From: Cliona cf. orientalis
Lineage: Eukaryota > Porifera > Demospongiae > Clionaida > Clionaidae
Assembly (NCBI GenBank): GCA_963930775.1
Contig: OZ005694.1
Location: 6,131,054-6,195,053, forward strand
DNA length: 64,000 bases
Reading direction: 5' to 3'
The notes beneath the pieces are model-generated. The model was not told the DNA's origin. It did no database searches and was given only the letters and a program-made list of their open reading frames with translations. Each line of letters starts with the position of its first letter. Positions within the stretch are counted from its first letter, which is position 1. The position numbers and the translations under genes are program-made. This document shows positions 1 to 11,738 of this stretch, piece after piece.

Positions 1-1461
1 GCCAGAAATAACAGTGACACCAACTCCTCAGCATTAAGAACTAATATCGTAGCACACTTGAAAAAACAGATGATGAGGATTATTTTTGTGTGTGGCGTGG
101 TTCCCCTGATTATCATATGTGCAGTAGCTATATCAGCCATGTTTACATTTCTGGAAGCATTTTTTCCAGTCTTAGCCACGTACAGTTCTGAGACAGAGTC
201 TGCTATTTTCATACATGGAGATACTCAAACATTCACTTTTAATAGCTTCTTTTGCTCAGAGTATTCAATAAGTAGCTATGGGGACCCTCACCTATCTGCC
301 ACCCTGCATATAGTGAACTCGGATGCTGTTGTTGGAAATCATTCTGTCACGTACATTAATTCCAATGATTCTATTATTAAAATTTTTTTTGCCACGTGGA
401 ATTTTTACCTTAATGATAAGTCCGATGCGTGTGTCTGCTCGAAGATGACATAGTGGAGTCTATAGTAACACTGGATATCTATCAATATGATAGCGACAGC
501 ACTACACCACCTTTTTTTAGTGATGTCATCAGTGGTAGCTGCTATGGAGACTTTTGGCAAGTGCCCATTGTAAATGTATCTATGAAGTCTGGAAAATATT
601 TAGTTGAGCTATCCACTGAAAGCAAGTTTCCTATACGAACGCATGTTGAAATCGAGCTATATCGCTACCTGTATACAGTGCCTCACAACATTAGCAGTGC
701 TCAGACATGCTCTGTGAGCTCCCACACTAGCGACACGTGTACCGCTGCTGCCCCTTCATCTACTGGTAGTATGACCGGGATCATATCAGTACATTCTGAC
801 CAATCAACAATCAACTGGCACAAAACTTTATCGGTCAAAAAGGCCTGTCGTTATGACATGGCCAATTGGACAGCTCTGTGGCTACCAGTGTTGCTGATTA
901 ATGTTGTTATATTTTCAATTGTCGTTGGTGTCATACAGACGATGAAATATAAAGAAATCCGAAAGAAATTTAACAAACAGCCTGAGGCAGAAAATAACTC
1001 TGAATCAGAACGACTTATTCGACATGAAGAAAATAACTATGGAAGCAATACTGTCACCGTAGCAACTGATGCCGTTGATCCAGGTCCTAGTGGTGGTCAT
1101 TCTTCCAATAGTGATCAAGCTTCAGCGCTGCCAAATCCTGAATCCGACGTTAATTGTCCGAGTGGAAATTGAACATACTCCTGATCATGACACCACCTCT
1201 AGGCCATTCGATCCACTGGGTGTGGTAGTACAAACCGAGCAGCCACTATCTGTCGGAAATATGACTACGGATACCAGACCAGCTCCATTCGGGTCATATT
1301 CTGATAATATACGGCACGGGCCATCGGCTGCTGCGGCCAGCATCGAATCAATTTTGGCTTCAAAGGATGATACAAGAGCCATCGAACATGATATAGTAAC
1401 CACTGACACCAAGCCGATCATGGATGCTGAATTTGAAGATGTTAAGTGCCAGGCCACATAA
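1..1461 (+). CDS. Two-pass membrane protein, 3' part, frame changes twice
   Basis: I do not recognise this family. The frame is already open at base 1, so the gene starts upstream. It encodes a first hydrophobic segment (about 73-150, IIFVCGVVPLIIICAVAI), an ectodomain of about 240 residues with several Cys and N-glycosylation sites, a second membrane segment (about 880-945, LPVLLINVVIFSIVVGVI), and a polar Ser/Asp/Glu-rich cytoplasmic tail. The frame shifts near 427-435, inside a GTGTGT run where one GT fewer would join the halves. It shifts again near 1150-1170, after which a coding-like tail continues to a stop at 1459-1461; the unshifted frame stops at 1172. No intron with good GT-AG ends fits the first shift. 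Either this is a recently decayed copy or the assembly has small indels. A two-pass topology with an external loop is inferred. Confidence 0.5.
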
Positions 1462-2228
1462 TAATTATAGGGCCAATACGGAATGCACCATAAACAATAA
1501 TTATGCATGCAGCCATTAATTTTCCTCCAAATTGAATATTAATTAATTTAAAAGCTCTGAGTAGTTGGTATATCCGCCATCAGATGCAGCTACTTGATGT
1601 ACATTAACGACAAGGGCTTAGGAGTCTAAGCCCTTGATACCCACTGCAGCCATAAATTTGCACTAGTCTTGTAATAACGATATTAAGCAACCACAAGGCC
1701 ATGTTACAGTATACTACTATCCAGAATGTTCTGGCCAGAGCCACCTGCTGGCCGTGGCTTTGTGGATGATGTCATGACCTATTATGCACGTATTATGTAA
1801 TATCTGATGTCCTGCTACAAGGTACCTGTTGCAATCACAATGTACAGTGACATCATTTCTGCTAGAAGCATATAATTTATACTGCTTCCTTCCTCAGCTG
1901 AGCAAATGTAATAACAATAACAATGTTACTGTGCCATGCATGTGCATGCATGGCCATGCAGGAGCTTTGTATTTGTGTCACAGTAATAGTATAGTGTAAT
2001 ACGCTATTCACACAGTTCTATAATTTATCTATAGTTAAAACATTATAAGCATTATAGCTAATTGTCACACTAATTATGGTCATGGTTGATAAGTTTGTAT
2101 AATATTATTATTATTAAAACACAGCTGATGAATCTTGATAACGGTATTTGATATAATAAATGATAATAATCTCTACTTTGCTGAAGTGATGAAAGATTGG
2201 AAGGACTTGAAAATAGGTAGTGTTGGGA
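1462..2228. other. Spacer, left edge of the four-cassette array
   Basis: No gene is seen. From about 1560 the sequence matches the inter-cassette spacers near 5280, 9500 and 13230; the shared block CCACCTGCTGGCCGTGG starts at 1741, 5288, 9528 and 13251. It lacks the 254-bp MITE found in two of the other spacers. Confidence 0.6.
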
Positions 2229-3240
2229 TTAATTAATCGTGTTAACATCCACAGTGATGAGGTCAAAGGTCAGCTCCTCTTCATCATAGTCCTCCTGAAT
2301 AAAGTATTCAACAAAGTAATTTTGATTGGAGTATTACATATAATTGAAATCCATTATGTGCATGCATGGCGTCATGATTAGTGATGGAATATGTCCACAA
2401 TTTGGTATTTGTTTGAAAATGTGGCATTAAAAGGTTGCTATAGTGATGATGACAAAATTATAGTCTAGGATAATAATATGCATCAAGATTTCTTTGATGC
2501 AGCCTTACCATGATCTTAATTTGATGTACTTAGCAATGTAGCTAATTACTACGTATACAGGTTAGACTGTACACACCTATATCTATAGCTACTTAGCCAC
2601 ACAGAGCTCTTCAAGATTAACTTGACATAATATTTATTTATTATTCAATGTCACATTATATAATCGCTGATAAGGTAGCTAACTTACATGATTGACGTGA
2701 GCTGGGCAGACCAAATCTGCTTCGCCTCCAAACGCTGACATTCTGAGATACCACTTATTTCCATTGCTGTCGGTTGTAAAGAGTTTGATTCCAGTCACTG
2801 AGTCACCACCTGGCGTGCGCTCAGCTACCCATACAGTAGCTGTGCTGCTTGTAGGAATGGCCTGATGACACACTTCAGAGCCTCCAGTTGCTGGCTGTAG
2901 TTTATCAGTTTGGTTGTTGTATCTCTCAATGTGATACTGGTCATTAGTCCCTAGCACCTTTGCATGGAAATTGTCTGCAAATATAGTACCGTAGCTCAAT
3001 AACCAATATAACATTTAAAATTGCATGCACAGGCCTAGGTGCACACCCTACATTGTAGCTAGGCGGTTGCATGCATTCATGGAGAGGGACAGGAAAACAT
3101 AAAGTAGAGGTAGGCAGCTAGCTAGCTACTGCATGAGACTTACTTGCACTGTTTGTGGTGTCATGTGTGGAGACTTCTGAGCCACTCCAGGTCAGCACTT
3201 CTTTGTTGGAAATGTTCTGAATGACAAGGATGTGAGACAT
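2229..3240 (-). CDS. Array gene A, ~149-residue acidic-tailed protein, three exons
   Basis: Not a family I recognise. Exon 1 is 3144-3240 (start MSHILVIQNISNKEVLTW), exon 2 is 2688-2974, exon 3 is 2229-2294 (EDYDEEELTFDL, stop 2229-2231). The introns are GT-AG, phase 1 then phase 0, and the lengths add up to an open 149 codons. There is no signal peptide or membrane segment, so it is probably a soluble intracellular protein. The middle exon is rich in short beta-like strands (TATVWVAE, GIKLF, NKWYLRM) with two Cys. The C-terminal 21 residues are acidic and end in a strand-like FDLITVDVN. A beta-trefoil-like or other small all-beta fold is a guess. The minus-strand copies carry the exon-2 variant MSAFGGEADLVCPAHVNH. 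It diverges from gene B, with a TATA box at 3333-3339. Confidence 0.82.
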
Positions 3241-4027
3241 TGTGAAAATCTGAATGCTAAGAGTTGATATCGACTTAAATTTCTTCTTGTGTTGAGCTTA
3301 CTGATGATACTCACACTGACAAAAACTCCCACTTTTATACCAATCACTTGGTATCCAAAAATGATTTCAATTCCCTTGATTACATGAAGTATCAAAGCAA
3401 TTGCAAGGTGTGAATTATCCTACTCAAATTTCTATTGAATGTATACAGATTTTTTTTTCATCTGCACACTTGCATCCTGACATGCAGAATGTGAATTGGA
3501 CTTCTGTATGTAGGTATTTCCTTTTGTGGGTTTGCTTCACTATGATCCAAGACTTCCTAACATGCAGGAATAGGAAGTGCATGTATACCAATGTGACAAG
3601 TGCTGTATACTGCGTTATACATTGTTCAGTGGCATTCCTGTCTTTGTGGCACCCAATATGATGTAGCTATAACCACAAAAGAGCCAAAAAAATCCCTGGA
3701 AACTTAGTTTTCCTTGCATGCATCTTATACAACTGTGCCACTGGAAGGAGGTTCAATGATTTGTGTAGTCCCAGCCTCATGAACTTTATTCATGACTGCT
3801 ATACCAATTTCCTTGCATGTTCTTACAGGATTAATCCAGTCAGCTACATACAGGAAGGTTAATAGTATGCAATAGGTGTCAAAAAGGATGGGAGCAGTGT
3901 TAACTTGATATAGAATTAATTCTATAAAAGCACGCAAGGTTAACGTTATCACCAGTCAAAGCATAACAAGAACCAAAGAAGATAAGAAGAAATATATTAG
4001 CTACTTTTACCACATCGATCACTCATC
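3241..4027. promoter_or_regulatory. Divergent promoter spacer A/B with two TATA boxes
   Basis: The two genes of the pair are transcribed away from each other across 787 bases. On the minus side the complement of 3333-3339 reads TATAAAA, about 93 bases before the gene A ATG. On the plus side TATAAAA lies at 3923-3929, about 99 bases before the gene B ATG. The interior is nearly identical to the E/F spacer, including a T-run after TATACAGA. No coding exon is supported inside it. Confidence 0.7.
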
Positions 4028-4858
4028 ATGTCTCACATCCTTATCATCCGGAACATTATCAATAATGAGATCCTCACCTGGAAAGGATCTGTCACCACTC
4101 ACGGACCAGATAACCGCACTGATGCTGGTGAGTTCAGTGTCTAGCTTATACCCTCTCCAAACTCCAGACAGCCTAGCTGATATTATAGCTAGCTCAAAAT
4201 GGGTAGCCTTACTTTTAATTATACAGCTAAGATAACGATATTATTATAAATTATAGTGTAACAGTTTTGTGAATGAATTCAGCATCATGCACAGAAATAA
4301 TACTTATTATATTATAGCTCTATGCATCCACCTATAGTGTAGCTAGTACACTGACACAACTTTAAACCTATTCTTTGCAGATAACTTCTATGCAAAGGTG
4401 CTAGGAACTAATGATCATTATTACATTGAGAGATATAGCAACCAAACTGATAGACTACAGCCAGCAACTGGAGGCTCTGAAGTGTGTCACCAGGCCATTC
4501 CCACAAGCAGCACAGCTACCGTATGGGTAGCTGAGCACGTGCCAGGTGGTGACTCAGTGACTGGAATCAAGCTGTATACAATGAGCAATGGAAATAAGTG
4601 GTACCTCAGAGTACCAGGTGATATTTATCAACAACCAGACTTAGTCTGTTCAGATCATATTAACCACGTAAGTATCTCAGTAATAAACAACAATACTAGC
4701 AAGCAATGCCAGGCCAATCGATGCACTGCACTGATAGCGATAGCTAATAAAAATTAATGTTATTATTATTATTCTCTCTCTTCTTTGTTCAGGATGACTA
4801 TGATGAAGAGGAACTAATGTTTGACCTCATCTCTGTGGATGTCAACAACATTAGCTAA
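4028..4858 (+). CDS. Array gene B, ~150-residue acidic-tailed protein, three exons
   Basis: This is the plus-strand partner of gene A. Exon 1 is 4028-4127 (MSHILIIRNIINNEILTWK, then SVTTHGPDNRTDA), exon 2 is 4381-4667, exon 3 is 4793-4858 (DDYDEEELMFDLISVDVN). Splice sites are G|GTGAGT, TTTGCAG, CAC|GTAAGT and TTCAG, and the total is 150 codons plus stop. The plus-type exon 2 differs from the minus type in YYIERYSNQTDRL and in the loop RVPGDIYQQPDLVC. Copy B alone reads KLYTMSNGNKW, one residue shorter than its plus-strand siblings, and has SDHINH where the others have PDHIN. The family is unrecognised. The two genes in a pair are about equally conserved, so I expect both to be expressed, but there is no expression evidence here. 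Confidence 0.82.
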
Positions 4859-5711
4859 TAATTATTCATATGCAGTCATGAGATTTAAGCTCTAGGAAAC
4901 CATATTATCGTTTGCAGTAATTATTATGTCATTATCAATATGGCCTTATCAAGATCATCAACTTGTTAATAATATTATTCACTGAGTCAGATACATTATT
5001 ATTATTCAATTATTTTCTCACAGCAACTATAATATATTAAATTCTTTGCAAGATGGAAATATTTAACAACACATCTACAACCTTAAGCATTAATTTTTGC
5101 CATTACTACTGCGATAATTATGACTTTGTGTAATGCTTGCCAATCTCATCTACAGATCACGCCCATAACCTCTAAGTTCCTGCATGGGCTTTGCAATACG
5201 CATGCGCATGCTCAATAACAGCCATGCATGGAGAAAAAGGGAGCTTGACCATGATAGGTGTGGATACAAAACCTGTTCTAGCTTGGGCCACCTGCTGGCC
5301 GTGGCTTTGTGGATGATGTCATGACCTATTGTGTCATAATTGATGTACTGCATAAGCATAAGCATATAATATTATAATATTATACTGCTTCCTTCCTTAA
5401 CAAATGAGCAAGTGCAATGCATAATGATAATGTTGCCGTGCCATGCATGTGGCCATGCAGGAGCTTTGCATGTGTGTCACAGTACTAGTATACTGGAACG
5501 TATGCTATTCAGTTCATATCAGTAAGTTAAAACATTACAAGCATTGTAATTGTCATAAATATAATTATTATGGTCATGGTTGATAAGTTGGTATAACACA
5601 GCCGATTAATCTTGCTAATGGTATTAATTTTGATATAAAAATGATAATAATCTCTGCTTTGCTGAAGTGATGAAAGATTGGAAGGACTTGAAAACAAAAT
5701 TACTGGTAGAG
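4859..5711. other. Inter-cassette spacer 1
   Basis: Holds the 3' flank of gene B and the shared block from about 5270. There is no MITE at the position where spacers 2 and 3 carry one. No gene is seen; short open frames here are not conserved between cassettes. Confidence 0.55.
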
Positions 5712-7148
5712 TTAGTTAATCGTATTAACATCCACAGCGATGAGGTCAAAGGTCAGCTCCTCTTCATCATAATCTTCCTGGATAAGGTATTACAGAGTAA
5801 TTTAATAATTGGAGTATTACATAACTGAAACCCATTAAGTACATGCATGGTGTCATGATTAGTGATGGAATAATATTGTGTCCACAATTTGTTTGGTGTT
5901 TGTTCGGTCACATGGCATTAAAAGGTTGCTATGGTAATGATAACAAATTATGGCAATCCAAACGTGACAAATTATCAAAATTCAAACTCATGGGTACAAA
6001 AGTACACACCTGCATATGGAAGGTGCAAAAGGTCAAACTTGCAAACTCAAGGATGCAAAAGTACAGAGCTACATATGGCAGGGTACAAAAGGTCAAACCT
6101 GTAAATTCAAGGAACTAGTTTATCAATTAATACTGTACTTTTGACTTTGTACTTTATAATAATAGCTTAATGTGCCATCCACAGCTTTTGAGTTTGCAGG
6201 TTTGACCTTTTGCACCCTTCCATATGCAGCTCTGTACTTTTGCACCCTTGAGTTTGCAGCTTTGACCTTTTGCACCCTTCCATGCGCAAAATGTGTGCTT
6301 TTACACCCTTAAGTTTGAATTTTGATAATTTTGTCACGTTTGGATTGCCATAACAAATAGTCTGGGATAATTGTATGTATCAAGATCTCTGATGCAACTT
6401 AATTTTACATCTTAATTAATTTTGATGTACTTAGCAATGTAGCTATTAAAACACTACCTAGAGGTTAGACTGTACACACCTATATCTATAGCTACTTAGC
6501 CACACAGAGCTCTTCAAGATTAACTTAATATTAGCAACTTAAATTCAATATCATATTAAATAATCGCTGATTATGTAGCTAACTTATATGATTGACGTGA
6601 GCTGGGCAGACCAAATCTGCTTCACCTCCAAACGCTGACATTCTGAGGTAGCTAGCTACCACTTATTTTCATTGTTGTCGGTTGTAAAGAGTTTGATTCC
6701 AGTTACTGAGTCGCCACCTGGTGTGCGCTCGGCTTCCCATACAGTAGCTATACTGCTTGTAGGAATGGCCTGGTGACACACTTCAGAGCCTCCAGTTGCT
6801 GGCTGTAGTTTATCAGTTTGGTTGTTGTATCTCTCAATGTGATACTGATCATTAGTGCCTACCACCTTTGCATGGAAATTATCTGCAAATAAAGAATAAT
6901 TATTATCATACCGTATACGTACCTCAATAGCCAATAACATTTAAAATTGCATGCCCTATAGCTACATTGTAGGCGGTTGCATGCATTCATGGAGAGGGAC
7001 AGGAAAACTTAAGGTATACAGGTAGGCAGCTGACTAGCTACTCAGACTTACTTGCACTGTTTGTGGTGTCATGTGTGGAGACTTCTGAGCCACTCCAGGT
7101 CAGCATTTCTTTGTTGGAAATGTTCTGAATGACAAGGATGTGAGACAT
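5712..7148 (-). pseudogene. Array gene C, broken copy
   Basis: Same exon plan as gene A: exon 1 7052-7148, exon 2 6588-6882, exon 3 5712-5777. Three independent faults are visible. Exon 2 is 295 bases rather than 287, because an 8-base GCTA-type insertion after the codons for NKW creates an immediate stop near 6652. The exon-2 donor, CAT|GTAAGT in siblings, reads CAT|ATAAGT (6587-6586). The TATA box position, TTTTATA on the plus strand in siblings, reads TTTTTTG near 7250. The second intron also carries a 404-bp foldback element. Exons 1 and 3 remain open. Loss of promoter, splicing and frame together argues for a dead gene rather than a single sequencing error. Confidence 0.85.
5949..6352. 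mobile_element. 404-bp foldback MITE in intron 2 of gene C
   Basis: The ends are inverted copies of TATGGCAATCCAAACGTGAC, and the inversion extends over most of each arm, so the whole element can fold back on itself. It is flanked by ACAAAT at 5943-5948 and 6353-6358. The sibling copy E has a single uninterrupted ACAAAT at the same place (around 10228), so the insertion and target duplication are visible directly. Each arm also holds a repeated subunit of about 60 bases containing GCAAAAGGTCAAACTTGCAA. There is no coding capacity. Confidence 0.85.
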
Positions 7149-7852
7149 TGTGAAAATCTGAATGCTTGAGTTGATATCTACTTACATTATTTATCTTCTT
7201 GAGTATATAGAACTTACTGATGATACTCACACTGACACAAACTCCCGCTTTTTTGCCAACCACTTTGTATCCAAATATTATGATTTCAATTTCCTTGATT
7301 ACATGAAGTATCAAAGCAATCGAAAGGTGAAAATTTTCCTACTCAGGCTTCTATTGCATGTATACAGATCAAAGAAACCCAAACACGAATAGGAAGAGTA
7401 CAGCAATGTGACAAAAGCTGTGTATTCCATAATAATATATCATTCAGTGGCATGCCTGATTTGTGGCACCCAATGATCATAATGTAGCCATAGCCACAAA
7501 AGAGACAATAAAATCCCTGGAATCTGTAAACTTATTTTTCCTTGCATGCAACTTATACAATTGTACCACTGGAAGGAGGTTCAATGATTTGTGTAGTCCC
7601 AGCCTCATGAACTTTATTCATGATTGCTACCAATTTCCTTGCATGTTCCTACAGGATTAATCCAGTTACATACAGGAGGATTGATAGTATATGCATACAT
7701 TAGCTGTCAAAAAGGATGGGAGCAGAGATAGAATTAATCTATAAAAGCACGCAAGGTTAACGTTATATATCATCAGTCAAAGCACAACAAGAACCAAAGA
7801 AGATAAGAAGAAATTATTATAATAGCTACTTTTGCCGCATCGATCACTCATC
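7149..7852. promoter_or_regulatory. Divergent promoter spacer C/D, one TATA box lost
   Basis: Shorter than the other spacers through an internal deletion after TATACAGATCAAAG. TATAAAA for gene D is at 7740-7746. The matching box on the gene C side is destroyed (TTTTTTG near 7249-7255). Confidence 0.65.
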
Positions 7853-8620
7853 ATGTCTCACATCCTTATCATCCGGAACATCAGCAACCATGAGATCCTC
7901 ACCTGGAAAGGATCTGTCACCACTCACGGACCAGATAACCTCACTGATGCTGGTGAGTCCATGCAGTGTCTAGCTTACCCTCCTCCAGAGAGCCAGATAA
8001 GGGTAGCTTCTTTTAATTATATAGCTAAGATAAAGTATAGTGTAACAGTCTTGTGAATCAATTCAGCATCATGCACAAAAGTAATACTTATTAGCTCTAT
8101 GCATCCACCTATAGTGTAGCTAGTACACTGACGTAACTTTAAACTTATTCTTTGCAGATAACTTCTATGCAAAGGTGCTAGGAACTAATGATCATTATTA
8201 CATTGAGAGATATAGCAACCAAACTGATAGACTACAGCCAGCAACTGGAGGCTCTGAAGTGTGTCACCAGGCCATTCCCATAAGCAGCACAGCCACCGTA
8301 TGGGTAGCTGAGCGCACGCCAGGTGGTGACTCAGTGACTGGAATCAAGCTCTTTACAACCGACAGCAATGGAAATAAGTGGTACCTCAGAGTACCAGGTA
8401 ATATTGATGAGCAACCAGACTTAGTCTGTCCAGATCATATTAATCACGTAAGTATCTCAGTAATAACAATTATTAAACAACAATACTAGCAAGCAATGCC
8501 AGGCCAATCAACTGCATGATAGCTAGCTAATAATATTCTCTCTTCTTTTTTCAGGATGAGTACGATGAAGAGGAACTAATGTTCGACCTCATCTCTGTGG
8601 ATGTTAACAGCATCAGCTAA
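7853..8620 (+). CDS. Array gene D, ~151-residue acidic-tailed protein, three exons
   Basis: Exon 1 is 7853-7952 (MSHILIIRNISNHEILTWK), exon 2 is 8158-8447, exon 3 is 8555-8620. The splice sites match gene B and the frame is open for 151 codons. Exon 2 carries the full KLFTTDSNGNKW loop and RVPGNIDEQPDLVC, and exon 3 begins DEYDEEEL where the others have DDYDEEEL. Its partner C is dead, so in this cassette only the plus-strand gene appears usable, which makes it a natural test of whether the pair members are redundant. Exon 1 groups with gene H (SN in place of IN, NLTDA ending), while exon 2 groups with gene B. Confidence 0.82.
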
Positions 8621-10012
8621 TAATTCATATGCAGTCATGAGATTTAAGCTCTAGGAGATCAAACTGTATCACTTGCATTATTATAATAATATCTCCGAGA
8701 TTATCAATCAATCAATATTAAATTTGGACTTATCATGTTCATAAACTTAATTATTCTCATCAAGCAAGAATTGACATAATATTCAGAATATTAAAATTTC
8801 TCTCAGCAACTATTGAATTCTTTGCATGATGGAAATAGTAAAATTGATTTTAATGATCTATCAGCAACCCCAAGCATTTTGCTGTATAATAATTACACAT
8901 TAGCTATAATATATATAGTGGCCATGGGTTAGATCTCATGGAAACAGCTCATGCACACTGTGATACCTGCTACTACCAGGGGAACTTGATACGTATGGAT
9001 ACAAAACCTCTGAGTGATTGGTATCTGCCATGCAGCTACTTGACATGTATATTCAGAGTTTCATTATTTTAACTACAAAATTTGGGGTGGAAGTGCAATA
9101 AAATTAATGAGTTGGTGCATTTAGCACACAAAGTTCCTTGGGGTGAATTTTTGGGATAATTTCTTCAATTTCCCACGTAATTTTGATCAAAAACAATTCT
9201 AGTGGTTTTATTAATTTAAATAAAGTCAAATTCTTGGGGGGGGGGGGGGGGGAGGGGGAGGAGCTAAGAAGTTTAGAGGGAAAGGTTCCCCACTGGATGA
9301 AACTCTGATAATGGCTAATTAACTGTCATCAGTATTGGGGATGTGGCAACCAAAATGTGTGTCATAAACATGATGCAAATGAAAAGAAATTACTTCATGC
9401 CATGCTTGGATAACAACAAGGTCTACCCCAACTGCAGCCACAAAATTAATTAAGGTGCAATTTTGTAATAATGATAATAGTAGCCAAAAGATCATGTATA
9501 CAACTGTCCGGTTTATTCTGGCCTGGGCCACCTGCTGGCCGTGGCTTTGTGGATGCATAATGTCATGACCAATTATGTCATAATTGATGTACTGCTACAA
9601 GGTACCTGCTGCAACCACAATGCACAGCGGCATCATTTCCGCTACAGGCATAATAATATTATTATTATTATGATATGCCATACTATGGCATTCCCTTCCT
9701 TAACAACTGAGCAAGTGCAATGCATAATAATAATGTTGCCGTGCCATGCATGTGGCCATGCAGGAGCTTTGCATGTGTGTCACAGTACTAGTATAGCTAC
9801 TGGAAACGTACGCTATTCAGTTCATAGCAGTAATTAAGTTAAAACATCACAAGCATTGTAATTATCAAAATAATTATTATGGTCATGGTTGATAAGTTGG
9901 TATAATAACACAGCTGATGAATCTTGATAATGGTATTTAATTAATTACAATAATCTCTGCTTTGCTGAAATGATCATAGATTGGAAGGACTTGAAAACAA
10001 ATATTGGTAGAG
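8621..10012. other. Inter-cassette spacer 2 with MITE
   Basis: Contains the MITE at 9054-9307, then a block (about 9308-9960) almost identical to 13031-13680. Open frames such as 9319-9558, which encode the same 79 residues at 13042-13281, reflect this recent copying rather than coding constraint. No gene is recognised. Confidence 0.6.
9054..9307. mobile_element. 254-bp MITE, copy 1
   Basis: Terminal inverted repeat CAGAGTTTCAT at 9054-9064, matched by ATGAAACTCTG at 9297-9307. The interior includes AAATTTGGGGTGGAAG and a G-run at about 9235-9252. It is non-coding. The target duplication is unclear. The same element sits at 12782-13030 at the equivalent cassette position, and a truncated relative lies near 60777-60996. 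Confidence 0.75.
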
Positions 10013-10992
10013 TTAGTTGATCGTGTTAACATCCACAGCGATGAGGTCAAAGGTCAGCTCCTCTTCATCATAATCCTCCTGGATAAATTATTACAGAGTA
10101 ATGTGATTGGAGTATTGCATAACTGAAACCCATTAAGTGCATGTATGGCATCATGTTAGTGATGGAATATGTTCACAATTTGTTTGGTGTTTGTTCGGTC
10201 ACATGGCATTAAAAGGTTGCTATGGTAATGATAACAAATAGTCTGGGATAATTGTATGCATCAAGATCTCTGGTGCAACTTATTATAATAATTTTACATC
10301 TCAATTGATTTTGATGTACTTAGCAATGTAGCTAAACACTACCTACAGGTTAGACTGTACACACCTATATCTATAGCTACTTAGCCACACACAGCTCTTC
10401 AAGATTAATTTAATATTATAGCAGCTTAAATTTAATATCACATTAAATAATCGCTGATTATGTAGCTAACTTACATGACTGACGTGAGCTGGGCAGACCA
10501 AATCTGCTTCTCCTCCAAACGCTGACATTCTGAGGTACCACTTATTTCCATTGCTGTCGGTTGTAAAGAGTTTGATTCCAGTCACTGAGTCACCACCTGG
10601 CGTGCGCTCAGCTACCCATACAGTAGCTGTGCTGCTTGTGGGAATGGCCTGATGACACACTTCAGAGCCTCCAGTTGCTGGCTGTAGTTTATCAGTTTGA
10701 TTGTTGTATCTCTCAATGTGATACTGGTCATTAGTGCCTAGCACCTTTGCATGGAAATTATCTGCAAATAATAATAATACCGTAGCTCAATAGTCAATAA
10801 CATTAAACTGCATGCACAGGGTACAAAGTAGGCGGTTGCATGCATTCATGGAGAGGGAGGTAGAGGTTGGCAGCTAGCTAGCTACTCAGACTTACTTGCA
10901 CTGTTTGTGATGTCATGTGTGGAGACTTCTGAGCCACTCCAGGTCAGCACTTCTTTGTTGGAAATGTTCTGAATGACAAGGATGTGAGACAT
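10013..10992 (-). CDS. Array gene E, ~149-residue acidic-tailed protein, three exons
   Basis: Exon 1 is 10896-10992 (MSHILVIQNISNKEVLTW, then THDITNSA), exon 2 is 10475-10761, exon 3 is 10013-10078. All four splice sites are standard and the frame is open for 149 codons. Exon 2 ends CPAHVSH where A and G have CPAHVNH. The TATA box (complement of 11086-11092) is kept. Its intron 2 carries the empty target site of the foldback element found in gene C. It is the closest relative of gene A in its 5' region, supporting duplication of a two-cassette unit of about 7.7 kb (ATG to ATG distance A to E is 7752). Confidence 0.82.
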
Positions 10993-11738
10993 CGTGAAAA
11001 CTTCTGAATGCTTGAGTTGATATCGACTTAAATTTCTTCTTGTGTTGAACTTACTGATGATACTCACACTGACAAAAACTCCCAATTTTATACCAATCAC
11101 TTGGTATCCAAAAAGGATTTTAATTTCCTTGATTACATGAAGTATCAAAGCAATTGCAAGGTGTGAATTATCCTACCCAATTTTCTATTGAATGTATACA
11201 GATTTTTTTTCATCTGCACACTTGCATCCTGACATGCAGAATGTGAATTGGACTTCTGTATGTAGGTATTTCCTTTTGTGGGTTTGCTTCACTATGATCC
11301 AAGACTTCCTAACATGCAGGAATAGGAAGTGCATGTATACCAATGTGACAAAAGCTGTATACTGTGTTATACATTGTTCAGTGGCATTCCTGTCTTTGTG
11401 GTACCCAATGATGTAGCTATAACCACAAAAGAGCCAAAAAATCCCTGTGCCACTGGAAGGAGGTTCAACGATTTGTGTAGTCCCAGCCTCATGAACTTTA
11501 TTCATGACTTCTATACCAATTTCCTTGCATGTTCTTACAGGATTAATCCAGTCAGCTACATACAGGAAGGTTAATAGTATGCAATAGGTGTCAAAAAGGA
11601 TGGGAGCAGTGCTAACTTGAGATAGAATTAGTCTATAAAAGCAAGCAAGATTAATGTTATCATCAGTCAAAGCACAACAAGAATCAAAGAAGATAAGATT
11701 AAGTATAATAGCTACTTTTGCCGCATCGATCACTCATC
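10993..11738. promoter_or_regulatory. Divergent promoter spacer E/F with two TATA boxes
   Basis: TATAAAA for gene F is at 11634-11640; its counterpart for gene E is the complement of 11086-11092. The interior matches spacer A/B almost base for base. A long minus-strand open frame (11185-11733) crosses the promoter and is not conserved in the other spacers, so I do not call it a gene. Confidence 0.68.

Noticed and set aside
9319-9558. 79-codon open frame identical at 13042-13281
   Set aside because: The whole surrounding block is nearly identical including non-coding parts and a MITE, so identity reflects recent copying.
11185-11733. 182-codon minus-strand open frame in the E/F spacer
   Set aside because: It crosses the promoter, and the frame is not kept in the other three spacers.
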